DNA from: an uncultured Bacteroidota bacterium
GTDB taxonomy: Bacteria; Bacteroidota; Bacteroidia; AKYH767-A; OLB10
Assembly (NCBI GenBank): GCA_900696575.1
Contig: CAADHD010000032.1
Span: 26,038 to 90,037 of the forward strand
DNA: 64,000 nt
Reading direction: 5' to 3'
Both the position numbers and the translations under genes were made by a program. The notes beneath the pieces were generated by a model. That model was not told the DNA's origin. It searched no databases and saw only the letters and a list, made by a program, of their open reading frames with translations. Shown here piece by piece: positions 25,795-35,099 of this stretch (positions are counted from its first letter, which is position 1; each line of letters begins with the position of its first letter).

Positions 25795-26190
25795 ATGAAA
25801 AGGAGTTATATCATCGGAATTATTTTAGTGGCTGTGGCATTCGGAGTTATTATCAGCACTGTGAACAGCAGCAGCACTTATGCAACCTTCAGCGAGGCAG
25901 CAGCGCATCCCGGCAAGGTATATCATGTTGTTGGTAAACTTTCACCGGGCCGTCCGCTGGTTTACAATCCGGAAACGAATGCTGACCTTTTTGTTTTTTA
26001 TCTGAACGATAACGAAGGCCGCGAATGCAAAGTAATGCTCAATAAAGCCAAGCCTCAGGACTTTGAAAAATCGGAGCAGGTTGTCATCATCGGAAAAATG
26101 AAAGACGATGCTTTTATTGCTTCCGATGTTCTGATGAAATGCCCGAGCAAATACAATGGCAATGAAGCCCAGCGAAAGGAGCTTCAGTAA
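25795..26190 (+). CDS. ccmE: Heme chaperone CcmE, Cys-type (CxxxY)
   Basis: A 131-residue protein with one N-terminal membrane anchor ('YIIGIILVAVAFGVII') and an OB-fold domain ('GKVYHVVGKLSPGRPLVYNPETNADLFVFYLND', 'EQVVIIGKMKDDAFIASDVLMKCPSKY'). CcmE carries heme from CcmB/C to the CcmF ligase. In E. coli the heme is bound covalently through a His in HxxxY; here the position is Cys116 in 'CPSKY' (CxxxY), the variant described for Desulfovibrio and archaeal CcmE. Lies 21 nt after ccmD and 33 nt before ccmF. Confidence 0.92.
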   Translation: MKRSYIIGIILVAVAFGVIISTVNSSSTYATFSEAAAHPGKVYHVVGKLSPGRPLVYNPETNADLFVFYLNDNEGRECKVMLNKAKPQDFEKSEQVVIIGKMKDDAFIASDVLMKCPSKYNGNEAQRKELQ

Positions 26191-26223
26191 ATGCACAATT
26201 TTTTTTAATTTCTATTTGCAGCG

Positions 26224-28635
26224 GTGAATTATATCGGTGAACAACTCATTTTTGGCCAGATTGGCAATGCACTGGTAGCTCTGTCATTCTCAGGCGCACT
26301 GCTGGCTGCGGTTGCTTTTTTTATTTCATTCCGTACGGGAGATGATGGATGGAAGTATATTGCGCGCACCTCTTTTGCCATTCACAGTATTTCCGTTATC
26401 GGAATTTTTGCTGTGCTGTATTATCTCATCTTCAATCACCGGTTTGAGTATTATTATGTGTGGCAGCACAGCAGCATGTCGTTGCCCGTGAAATATATTT
26501 TTTCCTGTTTCTGGGAAGGGCAGGAGGGAAGTTTCCTGCTCTGGAGTTTCTGGCATATTGTGCTTTCATGGATCGTCATTTTCAGAGGTGGCAAATGGGA
26601 AGCACCGGTAATGAGCATTGTTGGCTTAGTTCAGGCTTTTCTGGCTTCTATGGTGCTGGGCGTTTTTGTTTTCGGAGTAAAAATCGGGAGTAATCCGTTC
26701 CTTCTGTTGCGTGAACATCCTGACATGGCCAAGCTGCCTTTTGTTCAGTTTGAAGATTATCTGCAAAGAATTACTGACGGACGGGGATTAAATCCATTAT
26801 TGCAGAATTATTGGATGGTGATACATCCGCCAACCTTATTTCTCGGATTTGCGAGTACGCTCTTTCCTTTTGCTTATTCGCTTGCCGGTTTGATGGGCCG
26901 TGACAGAATTTCAGCATGGATAAAACCTGCCATGCCATGGACATTCTTCTCAATCATGTCGTTGGGAGCAGGTATTCTGATGGGAGGCGCATGGGCTTAT
27001 GAAGCATTGAGCTTTGGCGGCTTCTGGGCATGGGATCCGGTTGAAAATGCTTCGCTTGTTCCGTGGATTACAATAGTGGCTGCAGCACACGTAATGGTTA
27101 TTTATCAGAAAAAGAAAGAGGCGCTGTTAAGCAGTTTTATTTTCACCCTCTTAACCTTTCTGCTTATTCTTTATTCCACATTCTTAACCCGCAGCGGAAT
27201 TCTGGGCGAGAGCAGTGTTCATGCGTTTACTGACCTGGGCATGTCGGGCCAATTGGTTTTTTACATGGGATTTTTTGTGGTTTTAGCCGGAACATTGCTG
27301 ATTATTAACAGAAAGAAAATTGTTTCATCCAAAGAAGATGATAAGACCTCCTCACGCGAATTCTGGATGTTTACCGGGGTGATGTTTCTGGCTGCATCGG
27401 CATTGCATATTTCATTTGTTACCTCGCTTCCGGTTATCAATAAAATTTTCGGAACCAAGATGGCTCCGCCTGAAAATGCCGTAGCATTTTATAATTCATG
27501 GCAGATACCCATTGCCGTAGCTATTTGCTTGCTGATGGCAGTTGCACAGTTTTTTAAATACCGCCAGTCTGAATTCTCAGCAGTGTTTAAGAAGTTATGG
27601 TGGTCATTAATTTCCTCTTTGGCTATTACCATTATTGCGGTAATAACAATAAAAATTTATCAGCCCAATCATGTGCTGCTTTTGTTTACCACAGTATTCA
27701 GTATCATAGCAAACCTTGATTATCTGTTCCGTGTGCTGAAAGGAAAGCTGAATCACAGCGGATCATCAGTAGCCCATGCCGGTTTTTCATTACTTCTGCT
27801 CGGAGCGCTTATTTCAAACGGAAAACAGGAAGTGATTTCAAAAAATTTATTACAGGTTGATCTGGGTCCCGACTTTCCGAATAACGAAAACATCATGCTG
27901 GTAAAACATGATACACTCCGCATGGGCGGATACTATGTAACCTGGACCGGAGTAGAACATAAAGGTGTGCATCTGTACTACAACATAGATTACCTGAAGC
28001 ATAACAAACAAACCGGTGAGTTTGAAAAGGTGTTTGCCCTGCAGCCGCTCATTCAGTTAAATGACAGAATGGGAAATGTGGCGGAACCTTCAACAAAGCA
28101 TTTCTGGAACAAAGACATTTACACACATGTAACTTATGCCAATCTTGAAAGCGTTAAAAAAGAAGAGGCTGACAGTAATTATACTGACATAGCAGAACAT
28201 GCCCTTAGCATTGGCGATACTCTGACAACCTCCAACAGTCTTATAGTGCTTACAGGCATCAATAAGAATCCTGAAACGGAACATCCGCTGGCAAAAGGAA
28301 GTGATTTGTGCGTTGAGGCTATGATTGATATTATTGATGTAAACCGTAAATACTACCATGCCAAACCGTTGTTTATCATCCGCAAGAACATTGCTTTCAG
28401 CCCTGAATTTATGGTGGATGAGCTAGGATTGAAATTAAGCTTCCGCAAAATCAACCCCGAGCATCAGAAGTTTATCATAGCCGTAGCCGAGCGTAAATCA
28501 AACAAAGCCGATTTCATCATTATGAAAGCAATAGTTTTTCCCGGTATTAACCTGCTATGGATCGGTTGCCTGCTGATGCTGGCCGGCACCTTTATCGCCA
28601 TGATGAAATGGATTCGTTCAGATAAAGCTAACTGA
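26224..28635 (+). CDS. ccmF: Cytochrome c heme lyase subunit CcmF
   Basis: Multi-spanning membrane protein of 803 residues. The start codon is GTG at 26224. 'YIFSCFWEGQEGSFLLWSFWH' and the WWD domain 'FGGFWAWDPVENASLVPWI' (~residues 258-276) identify the CcmF/NrfE family, with conserved periplasmic histidines in 'MVIHPPTLFLGF' and 'AAAHVMVIYQ'. A periplasmic domain occupies ~residues 545-770. It attaches heme to CXXCH cysteines of apocytochromes. Length is above the usual ~650 residues because of this extended C-terminal domain, as commonly seen in this phylum. Confidence 0.94.
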   Translation: MNYIGEQLIFGQIGNALVALSFSGALLAAVAFFISFRTGDDGWKYIARTSFAIHSISVIGIFAVLYYLIFNHRFEYYYVWQHSSMSLPVKYIFSCFWEGQEGSFLLWSFWHIVLSWIVIFRGGKWEAPVMSIVGLVQAFLASMVLGVFVFGVKIGSNPFLLLREHPDMAKLPFVQFEDYLQRITDGRGLNPLLQNYWMVIHPPTLFLGFASTLFPFAYSLAGLMGRDRISAWIKPAMPWTFFSIMSLGAGILMGGAWAYEALSFGGFWAWDPVENASLVPWITIVAAAHVMVIYQKKKEALLSSFIFTLLTFLLILYSTFLTRSGILGESSVHAFTDLGMSGQLVFYMGFFVVLAGTLLIINRKKIVSSKEDDKTSSREFWMFTGVMFLAASALHISFVTSLPVINKIFGTKMAPPENAVAFYNSWQIPIAVAICLLMAVAQFFKYRQSEFSAVFKKLWWSLISSLAITIIAVITIKIYQPNHVLLLFTTVFSIIANLDYLFRVLKGKLNHSGSSVAHAGFSLLLLGALISNGKQEVISKNLLQVDLGPDFPNNENIMLVKHDTLRMGGYYVTWTGVEHKGVHLYYNIDYLKHNKQTGEFEKVFALQPLIQLNDRMGNVAEPSTKHFWNKDIYTHVTYANLESVKKEEADSNYTDIAEHALSIGDTLTTSNSLIVLTGINKNPETEHPLAKGSDLCVEAMIDIIDVNRKYYHAKPLFIIRKNIAFSPEFMVDELGLKLSFRKINPEHQKFIIAVAERKSNKADFIIMKAIVFPGINLLWIGCLLMLAGTFIAMMKWIRSDKAN

Positions 28636-28638
28636 ATT

Positions 28639-29259
28639 ATGCACTATCAATCATTCAATCAGGTAAGTGAAAAGGATGTTTTTGATTTTATCAGGCAGAA
28701 TAATTTCGGTTGCCTGGTAACCCGTCATCAGCAGGAATGGCATGCATCACACCTGATGTTTATGATGCAGGAGTCAGCAGGATGTATCAGCCTTGTTTCG
28801 CACCTGGCGAAAGAAAATCCGCAGAGAAATCACGTGGAGCAAGGTGCAGAAGGAACAATTGTGTTTTCCGGTGCGCATACTTATATCTCTCCCGCAAATT
28901 ATTCTTCCCGTGTTTCAGTGCCTACCTGGAACTATATGGCCGTGTATGTATATGGCCGGTGTGAATTGCTTCCTGAAGAAAGAAAAATGGAATTAATAAG
29001 TCAGTTGGTGGCACACCATGAGCCTGATTATTTTGAAGGGGCCTTTAAAGAATTACCTCAGACGTATTTAGACAGATTGATGCCTCAGTTTACGGCTTTC
29101 CGTTTCGGCATTTCAAGAATGGAGCATCGGTTTAAGTTAAGCCAGGAAAAACCCGAAGCCGACCGTCAGCGCATTATTGAACAACTGAAATCTACCGGCA
29201 AGACCAACGATGCCGAGATTGCTGATGCCATGTTGAAATTCGGTTTAAAACTCATATAA
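28639..29259 (+). CDS. PaiB-like FMN-binding protein
   Basis: A 206-residue protein matching the PaiB (FMN-binding negative regulator) family: 'MHYQSFNQVSEKDVFDFIRQNNFGCLVT', 'HLMFMM', 'LVSHLAKENPQ' and 'GAHTYISPANYSS..VSVPTWNYMAVYVYG'. The split-barrel fold binds FMN. In Bacillus PaiB represses sporulation and protease genes; in other bacteria the function is uncertain and it may act as a flavoprotein rather than a regulator. Placed 3 nt after ccmF. Confidence 0.87.
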   Translation: MHYQSFNQVSEKDVFDFIRQNNFGCLVTRHQQEWHASHLMFMMQESAGCISLVSHLAKENPQRNHVEQGAEGTIVFSGAHTYISPANYSSRVSVPTWNYMAVYVYGRCELLPEERKMELISQLVAHHEPDYFEGAFKELPQTYLDRLMPQFTAFRFGISRMEHRFKLSQEKPEADRQRIIEQLKSTGKTNDAEIADAMLKFGLKLI

Positions 29260-29309
29260 ATTATTTCCGCACAGAAGGATTTTACTTTCATATTTGCAAA
29301 AACGATGTT

Positions 29310-30077
29310 ATGAAGGTAACACTCATCGGCAGCGGAAATGTTTCTGAATATCTGTGTGACTGGTATGACATTTACAAGCAGCCTGTTTTACAGATAGCCG
29401 GAAAGAACAGGAAAACTGTATCAGCCCTTGCCCGGAAGTATAAAACAAAAACGGCATATAAGCCGGAACAACTTCTTGCACATAACGGTATTTACATCAT
29501 TGCCGTTAATGATGATGAAATAGCCAATGCATTTAATTATTGGTATAACGGCAAAGGAACATGGGTGCATACTTCCGGCAGTACCGATATGAAAGTATTC
29601 GGAAAAAAGCCTGGAAGTTTCGGAGTAATGTATCCTCTGTTAACCCTGAACCGCCTGTCAGTAGCTTCACTTTTTTTCGAAATTCCGTTTTTAGTTGAAG
29701 CAAGCGACAGAAAGACATTGTTAAAAATTAAATCGTTTTTAAAGAGAACCAAAGGAGTTTTCCGGCAAGCCGATTCAAAGAAGCGATTGAAAGTACATTT
29801 GGCAGCAGTGTTTTTGAATAATTTCATTCATCATATCGGCACGCTCTCCTTCAGAATGATTAAAGATATCAAATTACATCCAACTGTATTTGCTCCGTTG
29901 TTGAGAGTTACCATGATAAATATATTTAGTAATAACCGCGAAAAGCTTCAAACCGGACCTGCCCGCAGAAAGGATATGAAAACAATAGAAAAACATTTGG
30001 CTATGCTCAAAGGCAATCCTGAAATGAAAGCCATTTATCAGGTCATTACCAACAGCATTCTTAAAAATTATCGTTAA
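29310..30077 (+). CDS. DUF2520/Rossmann-like domain protein
   Basis: A 255-residue protein with an N-terminal NAD(P)-type motif ('MKVTLIGSGNVSEYL', residues 1-15), 'GIYIIAVNDDEIANAF', 'WVHTSGSTDM', and a C-terminal helical half ('KVHLAAVFLNNFIHHIGTLSF') that resembles the pantothenate/6-phosphogluconate dehydrogenase-like fold. This is the Rossmann plus DUF2520 pair. The reaction is unknown. It lies directly ahead of the KdsC-like phosphatase, as is common in Bacteroidota. Confidence 0.85.
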   Translation: MKVTLIGSGNVSEYLCDWYDIYKQPVLQIAGKNRKTVSALARKYKTKTAYKPEQLLAHNGIYIIAVNDDEIANAFNYWYNGKGTWVHTSGSTDMKVFGKKPGSFGVMYPLLTLNRLSVASLFFEIPFLVEASDRKTLLKIKSFLKRTKGVFRQADSKKRLKVHLAAVFLNNFIHHIGTLSFRMIKDIKLHPTVFAPLLRVTMINIFSNNREKLQTGPARRKDMKTIEKHLAMLKGNPEMKAIYQVITNSILKNYR

Positions 30078-30090
30078 TTATTCAGAACTA

Positions 30091-30591
30091 TTGAAGAATT
30101 ACAAAGAGCTTTTGCATCACATCCGTTGTTTTGTTTTTGATGTGGATGGCGTTCTTACCAATGGTACACTGCTCGTGGCTTCCGATGGTGAATTCCTTAG
30201 AATGATGAACATCAAAGACGGTTATGCCATTCAACATGCCGTGAAGCACGGTTTTCAGGTGGCTGTAATTTCAGGAGGGCATTCATCAGGAGTTCCGGTC
30301 AGAATGAAAAGACTCGGAGTAGAGCATATTTTCATGGGTGTTGAAGACAAGAAAAAGAAACTGATAGAATTATTGAGTGAGTTAAAGCTGGATATGGCCA
30401 ATGTTCTTTACATGGGCGATGATATTCCCGACATTGAAGTAATGCAATGCTGCCGACTGGCAGCGTGCCCTAATGATGCCGTGCCTGAGGTAAAGCAAGT
30501 AAGTCATTACATCTCTCCTGTTAAAGGTGGCGAAGGCTGTGTGCGTGATGTGATTGAGCAGGTAATGAAGCTGAACGGTAAGTGGCATTAA
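30091..30591 (+). CDS. kdsC: KdsC-like HAD phosphatase (KDO-8-phosphate phosphatase family)
   Basis: HAD-superfamily hydrolase of 166 residues. Motif I 'FVFDVDGVLTNG' carries the nucleophile Asp (~residue 16) and the acid/base Asp. Motif II is 'VAVISGGHSSGVPVRMKRLG'; motif III/IV 'LYMGDDIPDIEVM' and 'CPNDAVPEVK' match KdsC rather than other C0 HADs. KdsC makes KDO for lipopolysaccharide. No ATG precedes; the start is the TTG at 30091, 13 nt after the DUF2520 stop. Ends with zero gap to the convergent asparaginase gene. Confidence 0.87.
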   Translation: MKNYKELLHHIRCFVFDVDGVLTNGTLLVASDGEFLRMMNIKDGYAIQHAVKHGFQVAVISGGHSSGVPVRMKRLGVEHIFMGVEDKKKKLIELLSELKLDMANVLYMGDDIPDIEVMQCCRLAACPNDAVPEVKQVSHYISPVKGGEGCVRDVIEQVMKLNGKWH

Positions 30592-31521
30592 TCAAACACC
30601 TTCGTGAATAATGGCAGAAGTCTTTCCTTCTTTCATGTATGCACGATACATACCCGGAGTATTGAATACCATCACAGGAGTTGAATTGCGGTCAAGGGCA
30701 ATCAGCCCGCCTTCGCCACCGGCCGGTTTGAGTTTGTCATGAATGACAGTTCGGCAGGCTTCTTCAAGCGACAGGTTTTTGTATTCCATCAGGCAGGAGA
30801 CATCATATGCAGCAAGTGCACGGATAAAATATTCGCCATCACCGGTACATGAAACAGCACAGGTTTTATTACTGGCATAAGTTCCGGCACCAATAAGTGG
30901 TGTATCACCAATGCGCCCGAATTGTTTGTTGGTCATTCCGCCTGTTGAAGTGGCGGCAGCAAGATTACCATTGATATCAATCGCTACGGCACCAACCGTT
31001 CCGAATTTTTTATCACTATGGTCAAGCGCGGTTTGCTGTGTGTCTTTCAGTTGCTGCCATTGCCGGTAACGGTACTCGTCAAAGAAAAACTCATCAGGTT
31101 CAAATTGCAGGCCTGCCATGCGGGCAAATTCTTCAGCACCTGAAGATGTAAGTAATATATGAGGTGTTTTTTCCATCACAGCCCGTGCTGCCAGCACCGG
31201 ATTGCGGATGTTTTTAACGGCCGCTACGGCTCCTGCCATTCCTGTATCACCACGCATTACCGATGCATCCATTTCCTGTTTACCATGGTGATTGAACACG
31301 GAGCCGCGACCGGCATTAAACAGCGGGCAGTCTTCAAGTGAAACAACAGCGGCAATAACAGCATCCAGCGCATGATGGCCCTCGGTCAGTTCAGAGTACC
31401 CCGCTTTTACAGCTTCTTGCAATGCAGACAGGTAAGCTTGTTCTTTTTCAGGAGTGAGTAAAGATTTCAGAATGGTTCCTGCACCACCGTGAATGACAAT
31501 GGCAGGAACATAGCTCATCAT
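30592..31521 (-). CDS. iaaA: Isoaspartyl peptidase / L-asparaginase (Ntn-hydrolase)
   Basis: A 309-residue Thr-nucleophile Ntn hydrolase. 'PAIVIHGGAGTI' at the N-terminus, 'LFNAGRGSVFNHHGKQEMDASVM', then autocleavage and nucleophile site 'KKFGTVGAVAID' (Thr175), followed by 'ATSTGGMTNKQFGRIGDTPLIGAGTYA' and 'CTGDGEYFIRA'. The precursor should self-cleave to alpha and beta chains. It hydrolyses isoaspartyl dipeptides and asparagine. No signal peptide is seen. Last gene of a minus-strand run mnmA - lipoprotein - subtilase - iaaA. Confidence 0.93.
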   Translation of the reverse strand: MMSYVPAIVIHGGAGTILKSLLTPEKEQAYLSALQEAVKAGYSELTEGHHALDAVIAAVVSLEDCPLFNAGRGSVFNHHGKQEMDASVMRGDTGMAGAVAAVKNIRNPVLAARAVMEKTPHILLTSSGAEEFARMAGLQFEPDEFFFDEYRYRQWQQLKDTQQTALDHSDKKFGTVGAVAIDINGNLAAATSTGGMTNKQFGRIGDTPLIGAGTYASNKTCAVSCTGDGEYFIRALAAYDVSCLMEYKNLSLEEACRTVIHDKLKPAGGEGGLIALDRNSTPVMVFNTPGMYRAYMKEGKTSAIIHEGV

Positions 31522-31539
31522 GGAATTTTAAGAACAAGT

Positions 31540-33201
31540 TTAAAGTTTAACTACTTTTCTGTTAACAGCACCGTTTTCTGTTACAATACTCAGCAAATAA
31601 ATTCCGGAAGAAATATCAGGTTGAATGGAAAAGTTACGGGACAGCTGAGGAATTACCTGGAAATTATTGCTGTAAACAATCTTTCCTGAAATATCCGTCA
31701 GTAACACCTGAATGCTTTTGCTGCTTGCCGGGAAGAAAATAAAATCAAGCAAAGAATGAAAAGGATTCTGCCCGATAAGTAACCGGTCTTTCAATTCATT
31801 TTCGGGAATGGAAAGGGATGCGAGAATCTGGCAGGCAACGGGCATGTTCGGAATTCCATAACCAAGGTTGGTATCGGGATTACTGAATTGCGATGCTGAT
31901 TGTTTAAGCGCTTCGATTACCTGAAGGTTGGTAGCATTAGGATTACACTGCCAAAGGCAGGCCATCATGCCGGCCATGACGGGCGATGAAAACGAAGTGC
32001 CGTTTCCGGCAAAAACTCCGTTGTTAGAAAGGTCGGCTACAAAGGTCCCCTGTCCTTGTGCGGCTACGGTTGGCTTTACCCGTCCGTCAGATGTAGGCCC
32101 GTTGCTGCTGAACCATGCATAATTCATCTGATCATCTACAGCACCAACAGAAATTATACTGTCAGCATCGGCAGGAGCAATGATGTAATTCCAGTTGGAA
32201 GCGCCCTCATTGCCTGCACTGTTGCAAACAATGATTCCTTTTGCAGCGGCAGCAGCAGCAGCACGGCTAACGGGGGTGGTTATGCCGTTCATATCGGAGT
32301 ATGTGTGATTCTGAACAGGGTCATCAAATTCGTAATAGCCGAGCGAGGAGTTGATAATATCGGCACCAACACTATCGGCAAACTCGGCAGCCGAAGCCCA
32401 GTAAAATTCTTCCATCAGGGTTTCGGTTGGAGCATACTCACTGCGCAACAACCAGTAGGATGCATGAGGAGCAGTACCTACTATATTGCCGGGCCAATTA
32501 CCTGCCATGATGCTGGTTACAAAAGTGCCGTGAGCATGGTCATCATAAACCTGCGGGTTGTTATCAACAAAATCCCATGTACCCAGCAAACGATTATCAT
32601 TTCGCAAACTGTCAAAAACAATCATGTTGTCAGCATTAAAGAAACCGGCATCAATTACGGCAATCATCATTCCCTGTCCGGTCTTTCCCTGATTATGTAA
32701 TACATCACCGCCCAGCATAGCAATTTGATTTTGCGAAGGGCCGTAGTTGAACGACAAAACGGGTGAGCTGTTTTTGGTTGCCACCGCCATCGGATACGGA
32801 GTTTCAAAAGCAAATTTGTCTTTCCCTCTGTTTGGATTGGAAACACGCCCGACAATGTAAACCTGCTGAACAAATGGCAATGCATTCACAGCAGCAAGCA
32901 CGGCCGGGCTTGTTGTTTCAATGGTTACCGCGTTAAGCCAGCGGGATGTATTGATGACAGAGGCACCGGTAGCTGCAATCTGGTTGACATAGGAAGGATT
33001 AACCGGAAAATCATGAGAAGTAATCGCAATGCCTTGTGTATTTCTGCGGTCAATAGCACGCTGTGAAAGAAAAGCCAATGGATTGCTGATTGAAAACGGG
33101 GAATTGTTTTTATCGGTAAGCAGAACCGCATATCTGTTTTGAGAAGATGCATGGAGGCAGAAAAAGATTGCTGAAAAGAGAAAGAGTAATTTTTTATTCA
33201 T
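31540..33201 (-). CDS. Secreted S8 serine peptidase with T9SS sorting domain (second copy type)
   Basis: Subtilase of 553 residues with signal peptide 'MNKKLLFLFSAIFFCLHASSQ'. The triad is Asp184 in 'MIAVIDAGFF', His224 in 'DDHAHGTFVTS' and Ser403 in 'GNGTSFSSPVMAG', with the oxyanion Asn in 'CNSAGNEG'. An N-terminal propeptide-like domain (~residues 22-130, 'YAVLLTDKNNSPFSI', 'FLSQRAIDRRN') precedes. The tail ('LIGQNPFHSLLDFIF', 'LTDISGKIVYS', 'GIYLLSIV') is a T9SS type A domain. It differs in layout from the subtilase at 622. 12 nt after the lipoprotein gene. Confidence 0.92.
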   Translation of the reverse strand: MNKKLLFLFSAIFFCLHASSQNRYAVLLTDKNNSPFSISNPLAFLSQRAIDRRNTQGIAITSHDFPVNPSYVNQIAATGASVINTSRWLNAVTIETTSPAVLAAVNALPFVQQVYIVGRVSNPNRGKDKFAFETPYPMAVATKNSSPVLSFNYGPSQNQIAMLGGDVLHNQGKTGQGMMIAVIDAGFFNADNMIVFDSLRNDNRLLGTWDFVDNNPQVYDDHAHGTFVTSIMAGNWPGNIVGTAPHASYWLLRSEYAPTETLMEEFYWASAAEFADSVGADIINSSLGYYEFDDPVQNHTYSDMNGITTPVSRAAAAAAAKGIIVCNSAGNEGASNWNYIIAPADADSIISVGAVDDQMNYAWFSSNGPTSDGRVKPTVAAQGQGTFVADLSNNGVFAGNGTSFSSPVMAGMMACLWQCNPNATNLQVIEALKQSASQFSNPDTNLGYGIPNMPVACQILASLSIPENELKDRLLIGQNPFHSLLDFIFFPASSKSIQVLLTDISGKIVYSNNFQVIPQLSRNFSIQPDISSGIYLLSIVTENGAVNRKVVKL

Positions 33202-33213
33202 GATGTTGGATTT

Positions 33214-33906
33214 TCAGTTTTTGTAAGAAATGATTCGTTCGGTGTAATGCGTATAACTTTTCAAAACATAACTGCTGCCCGAAAGACCGTACTTGCCGTT
33301 AAACTGCTCTTTGTAAACAAGGCCTGCCTTGGCAGCATATTTTTCAATCTCGTATTTCTTGTAAACAATGTTGTCTTCATCGGCCTGCAGCACAGTGGTA
33401 ACAGAATCGAAGGGGATATTGTTTACGGTTTCGGCCAGGTGAGTGTCGGTTATTTTATATTCCTGTTCTTCGTTTTCATTACGGGCATTGCCGTTCCATT
33501 TGCGGTTTTTCTTTGGAGGGAAGATAAATTTGATGTAAGTAATATTATCTTCTTTCTTTTCGGCCGAATTAAGAGTGAGATTGGCTGTCCATACTTTATG
33601 AATTATCCAGGGTTCAGAGCTGTCAGTGCGTTTGTAGCGTTCGAGGCGGGCAGTTTCGCGGCCTTCGTTATCGGTAAAATAAGATTCAACTACTTCTTTA
33701 ATCTGATACCGGAAAGTATCCACCTGTCCGAGATTGAAATCGTTTTTTACAATGGAATCAACATCATAAATTATTTCATGACCGATATTAAGCGGAAAAT
33801 AATTGTATCCGATGTAGCTGTCAACGGCAGCGTCTTTTTTACAACTGCTGAATGGTAAAAGCAGAAGCGGAAGGAGCAGGAGAGGTAATTTATAACGGGT
33901 TTTCAT
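33214..33906 (-). CDS. Hypothetical lipoprotein
   Basis: A 230-residue protein with a long Leu/Pro-rich signal and lipobox 'LLPFSSCKK' (Cys22). The mature part is charged and beta-rich: 'YFPLNIGHEIIYDVDSIV', 'IPFDSVTTVLQADEDNIVYKKYEIEKYA'. The 'YFPLNIGHEIIYDVDS' opening resembles small Bacteroidota lipoproteins annotated only as hypothetical. Starts inside the end of mnmA (4-nt overlap) and lies just ahead of the T9SS subtilase. Confidence 0.85.
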   Translation of the reverse strand: MKTRYKLPLLLLPLLLLPFSSCKKDAAVDSYIGYNYFPLNIGHEIIYDVDSIVKNDFNLGQVDTFRYQIKEVVESYFTDNEGRETARLERYKRTDSSEPWIIHKVWTANLTLNSAEKKEDNITYIKFIFPPKKNRKWNGNARNENEEQEYKITDTHLAETVNNIPFDSVTTVLQADEDNIVYKKYEIEKYAAKAGLVYKEQFNGKYGLSGSSYVLKSYTHYTERIISYKN

Positions 33907-35009
33907 GACATGGAGAAATTTTCTTTAACAATAAAACCACCACCGATAACATCCCGGTCATCATAAAACACAGCACTTTGCCCGGGAGCAATGGCAGAAA
34001 CAGGAGCATGGAAGACAACATCAGCCCTATCGTCTGTTACCAATACAGTGCCTTCTGTGCCTTTGTCTTTGTAACGGATTTTGATAAGAGCCTCCATCGG
34101 TTCATTAATTGCCTGAAATTTAATGAGGTTTACGTTACGTACTTTCATACGGGTTCGTTGCAGTTGATCAGCAGGGCCCAGAACCACAGTGTTGGTTTGA
34201 GGGTTAATGGCGGTAACGTACATGGGTTCACCCAGGGCAATTTCCAATCCTTTACGCTGGCCGATGGTATAAAACGGATAACCGCGGTGTTTGCCGAGAA
34301 TTTTGCCGGAAGCCGAAACAAAGTTGCCGCCTTCAAGCTGGGTAACTGTTTCAGGTTTCCTGGTTTTCAGAAAGGATCGGTAATCGTTATCAGGAATAAA
34401 ACAGATTTCATAGCTCTCGCTCTTTTTGGAAAGCTCATCAAAGCCCATTTCAGCAGCCATTTTTCTTATTTCTGTTTTCCGGAACCTGCCAACCGGAAAC
34501 ATAGTACGTTTTAAAACTTCCTGCTTCAGTCCCCATAAAACATAACTCTGGTCTTTGCTTTCATCCAATCCTTTTGAAATAATGTGTCGTCCGTTTTCTT
34601 CTCTTACCTGTGCATAATGGCCGGTGGCAATAAACTCACAATTGAGCATGTCGGCACGCTTCAGCAAGGCTTCCCATTTGATGTGAGTATTACACATGAC
34701 ACATGGATTAGGTGTTCGCCCGGCAAGATATTCATCCACAAAATTGTCAATTACCGATTCGCCAAATTCTGAACGTATATCAAGTATAAAATGCGGAAAT
34801 CCTTTCTGTACGGCAATGGTACGTGCATCATTTATTGAATCGAGTGAGCAGCAGCCGGTTTCTTTTTTTGATGCACCGCTTGAGGCATAATCCCATGTTT
34901 TCATGGTAAGGCCAATTACCTCATAGCCCTGTTCATGCAGCATCATGGCAGCAACACTGCTGTCAATACCACCGCTCATGGCCATCAGTACCTTACCATG
35001 CTTACTCAT
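33903..35009 (-). CDS. mnmA: tRNA-specific 2-thiouridylase MnmA
   Basis: Puts sulfur at position 2 of wobble uridine 34 in tRNA-Lys/Glu/Gln. The 368-residue protein starts with the PP-loop 'VLMAMSGGIDSSVAAM' (~residues 7-22), then the first catalytic Cys in 'GRTPNPCVMCN' (~residues 96-106), 'ATGHYAQ', 'DQSYVLWGL', the 'SYEICFIPDNDYRSFL' segment with the second Cys, and 'HRGYPFYTIGQRKGL'. Full length. First gene of a four-gene minus-strand run. Confidence 0.96.
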   Translation of the reverse strand: MSKHGKVLMAMSGGIDSSVAAMMLHEQGYEVIGLTMKTWDYASSGASKKETGCCSLDSINDARTIAVQKGFPHFILDIRSEFGESVIDNFVDEYLAGRTPNPCVMCNTHIKWEALLKRADMLNCEFIATGHYAQVREENGRHIISKGLDESKDQSYVLWGLKQEVLKRTMFPVGRFRKTEIRKMAAEMGFDELSKKSESYEICFIPDNDYRSFLKTRKPETVTQLEGGNFVSASGKILGKHRGYPFYTIGQRKGLEIALGEPMYVTAINPQTNTVVLGPADQLQRTRMKVRNVNLIKFQAINEPMEALIKIRYKDKGTEGTVLVTDDRADVVFHAPVSAIAPGQSAVFYDDRDVIGGGFIVKENFSMS

Positions 35010-35099
35010 CTTGCAAAATTAAATGATAACAAAATGGGAAATATGAACACCCCAAAAAGATTCAACCAGCTATTACCAAGGGATGATGGTTGAATGGTA

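Noticed and set aside
32056-32700. 214-residue ORF antisense to the second subtilase
   Set aside because: Shadow ORF; the minus-strand gene has an intact catalytic triad and T9SS tail.
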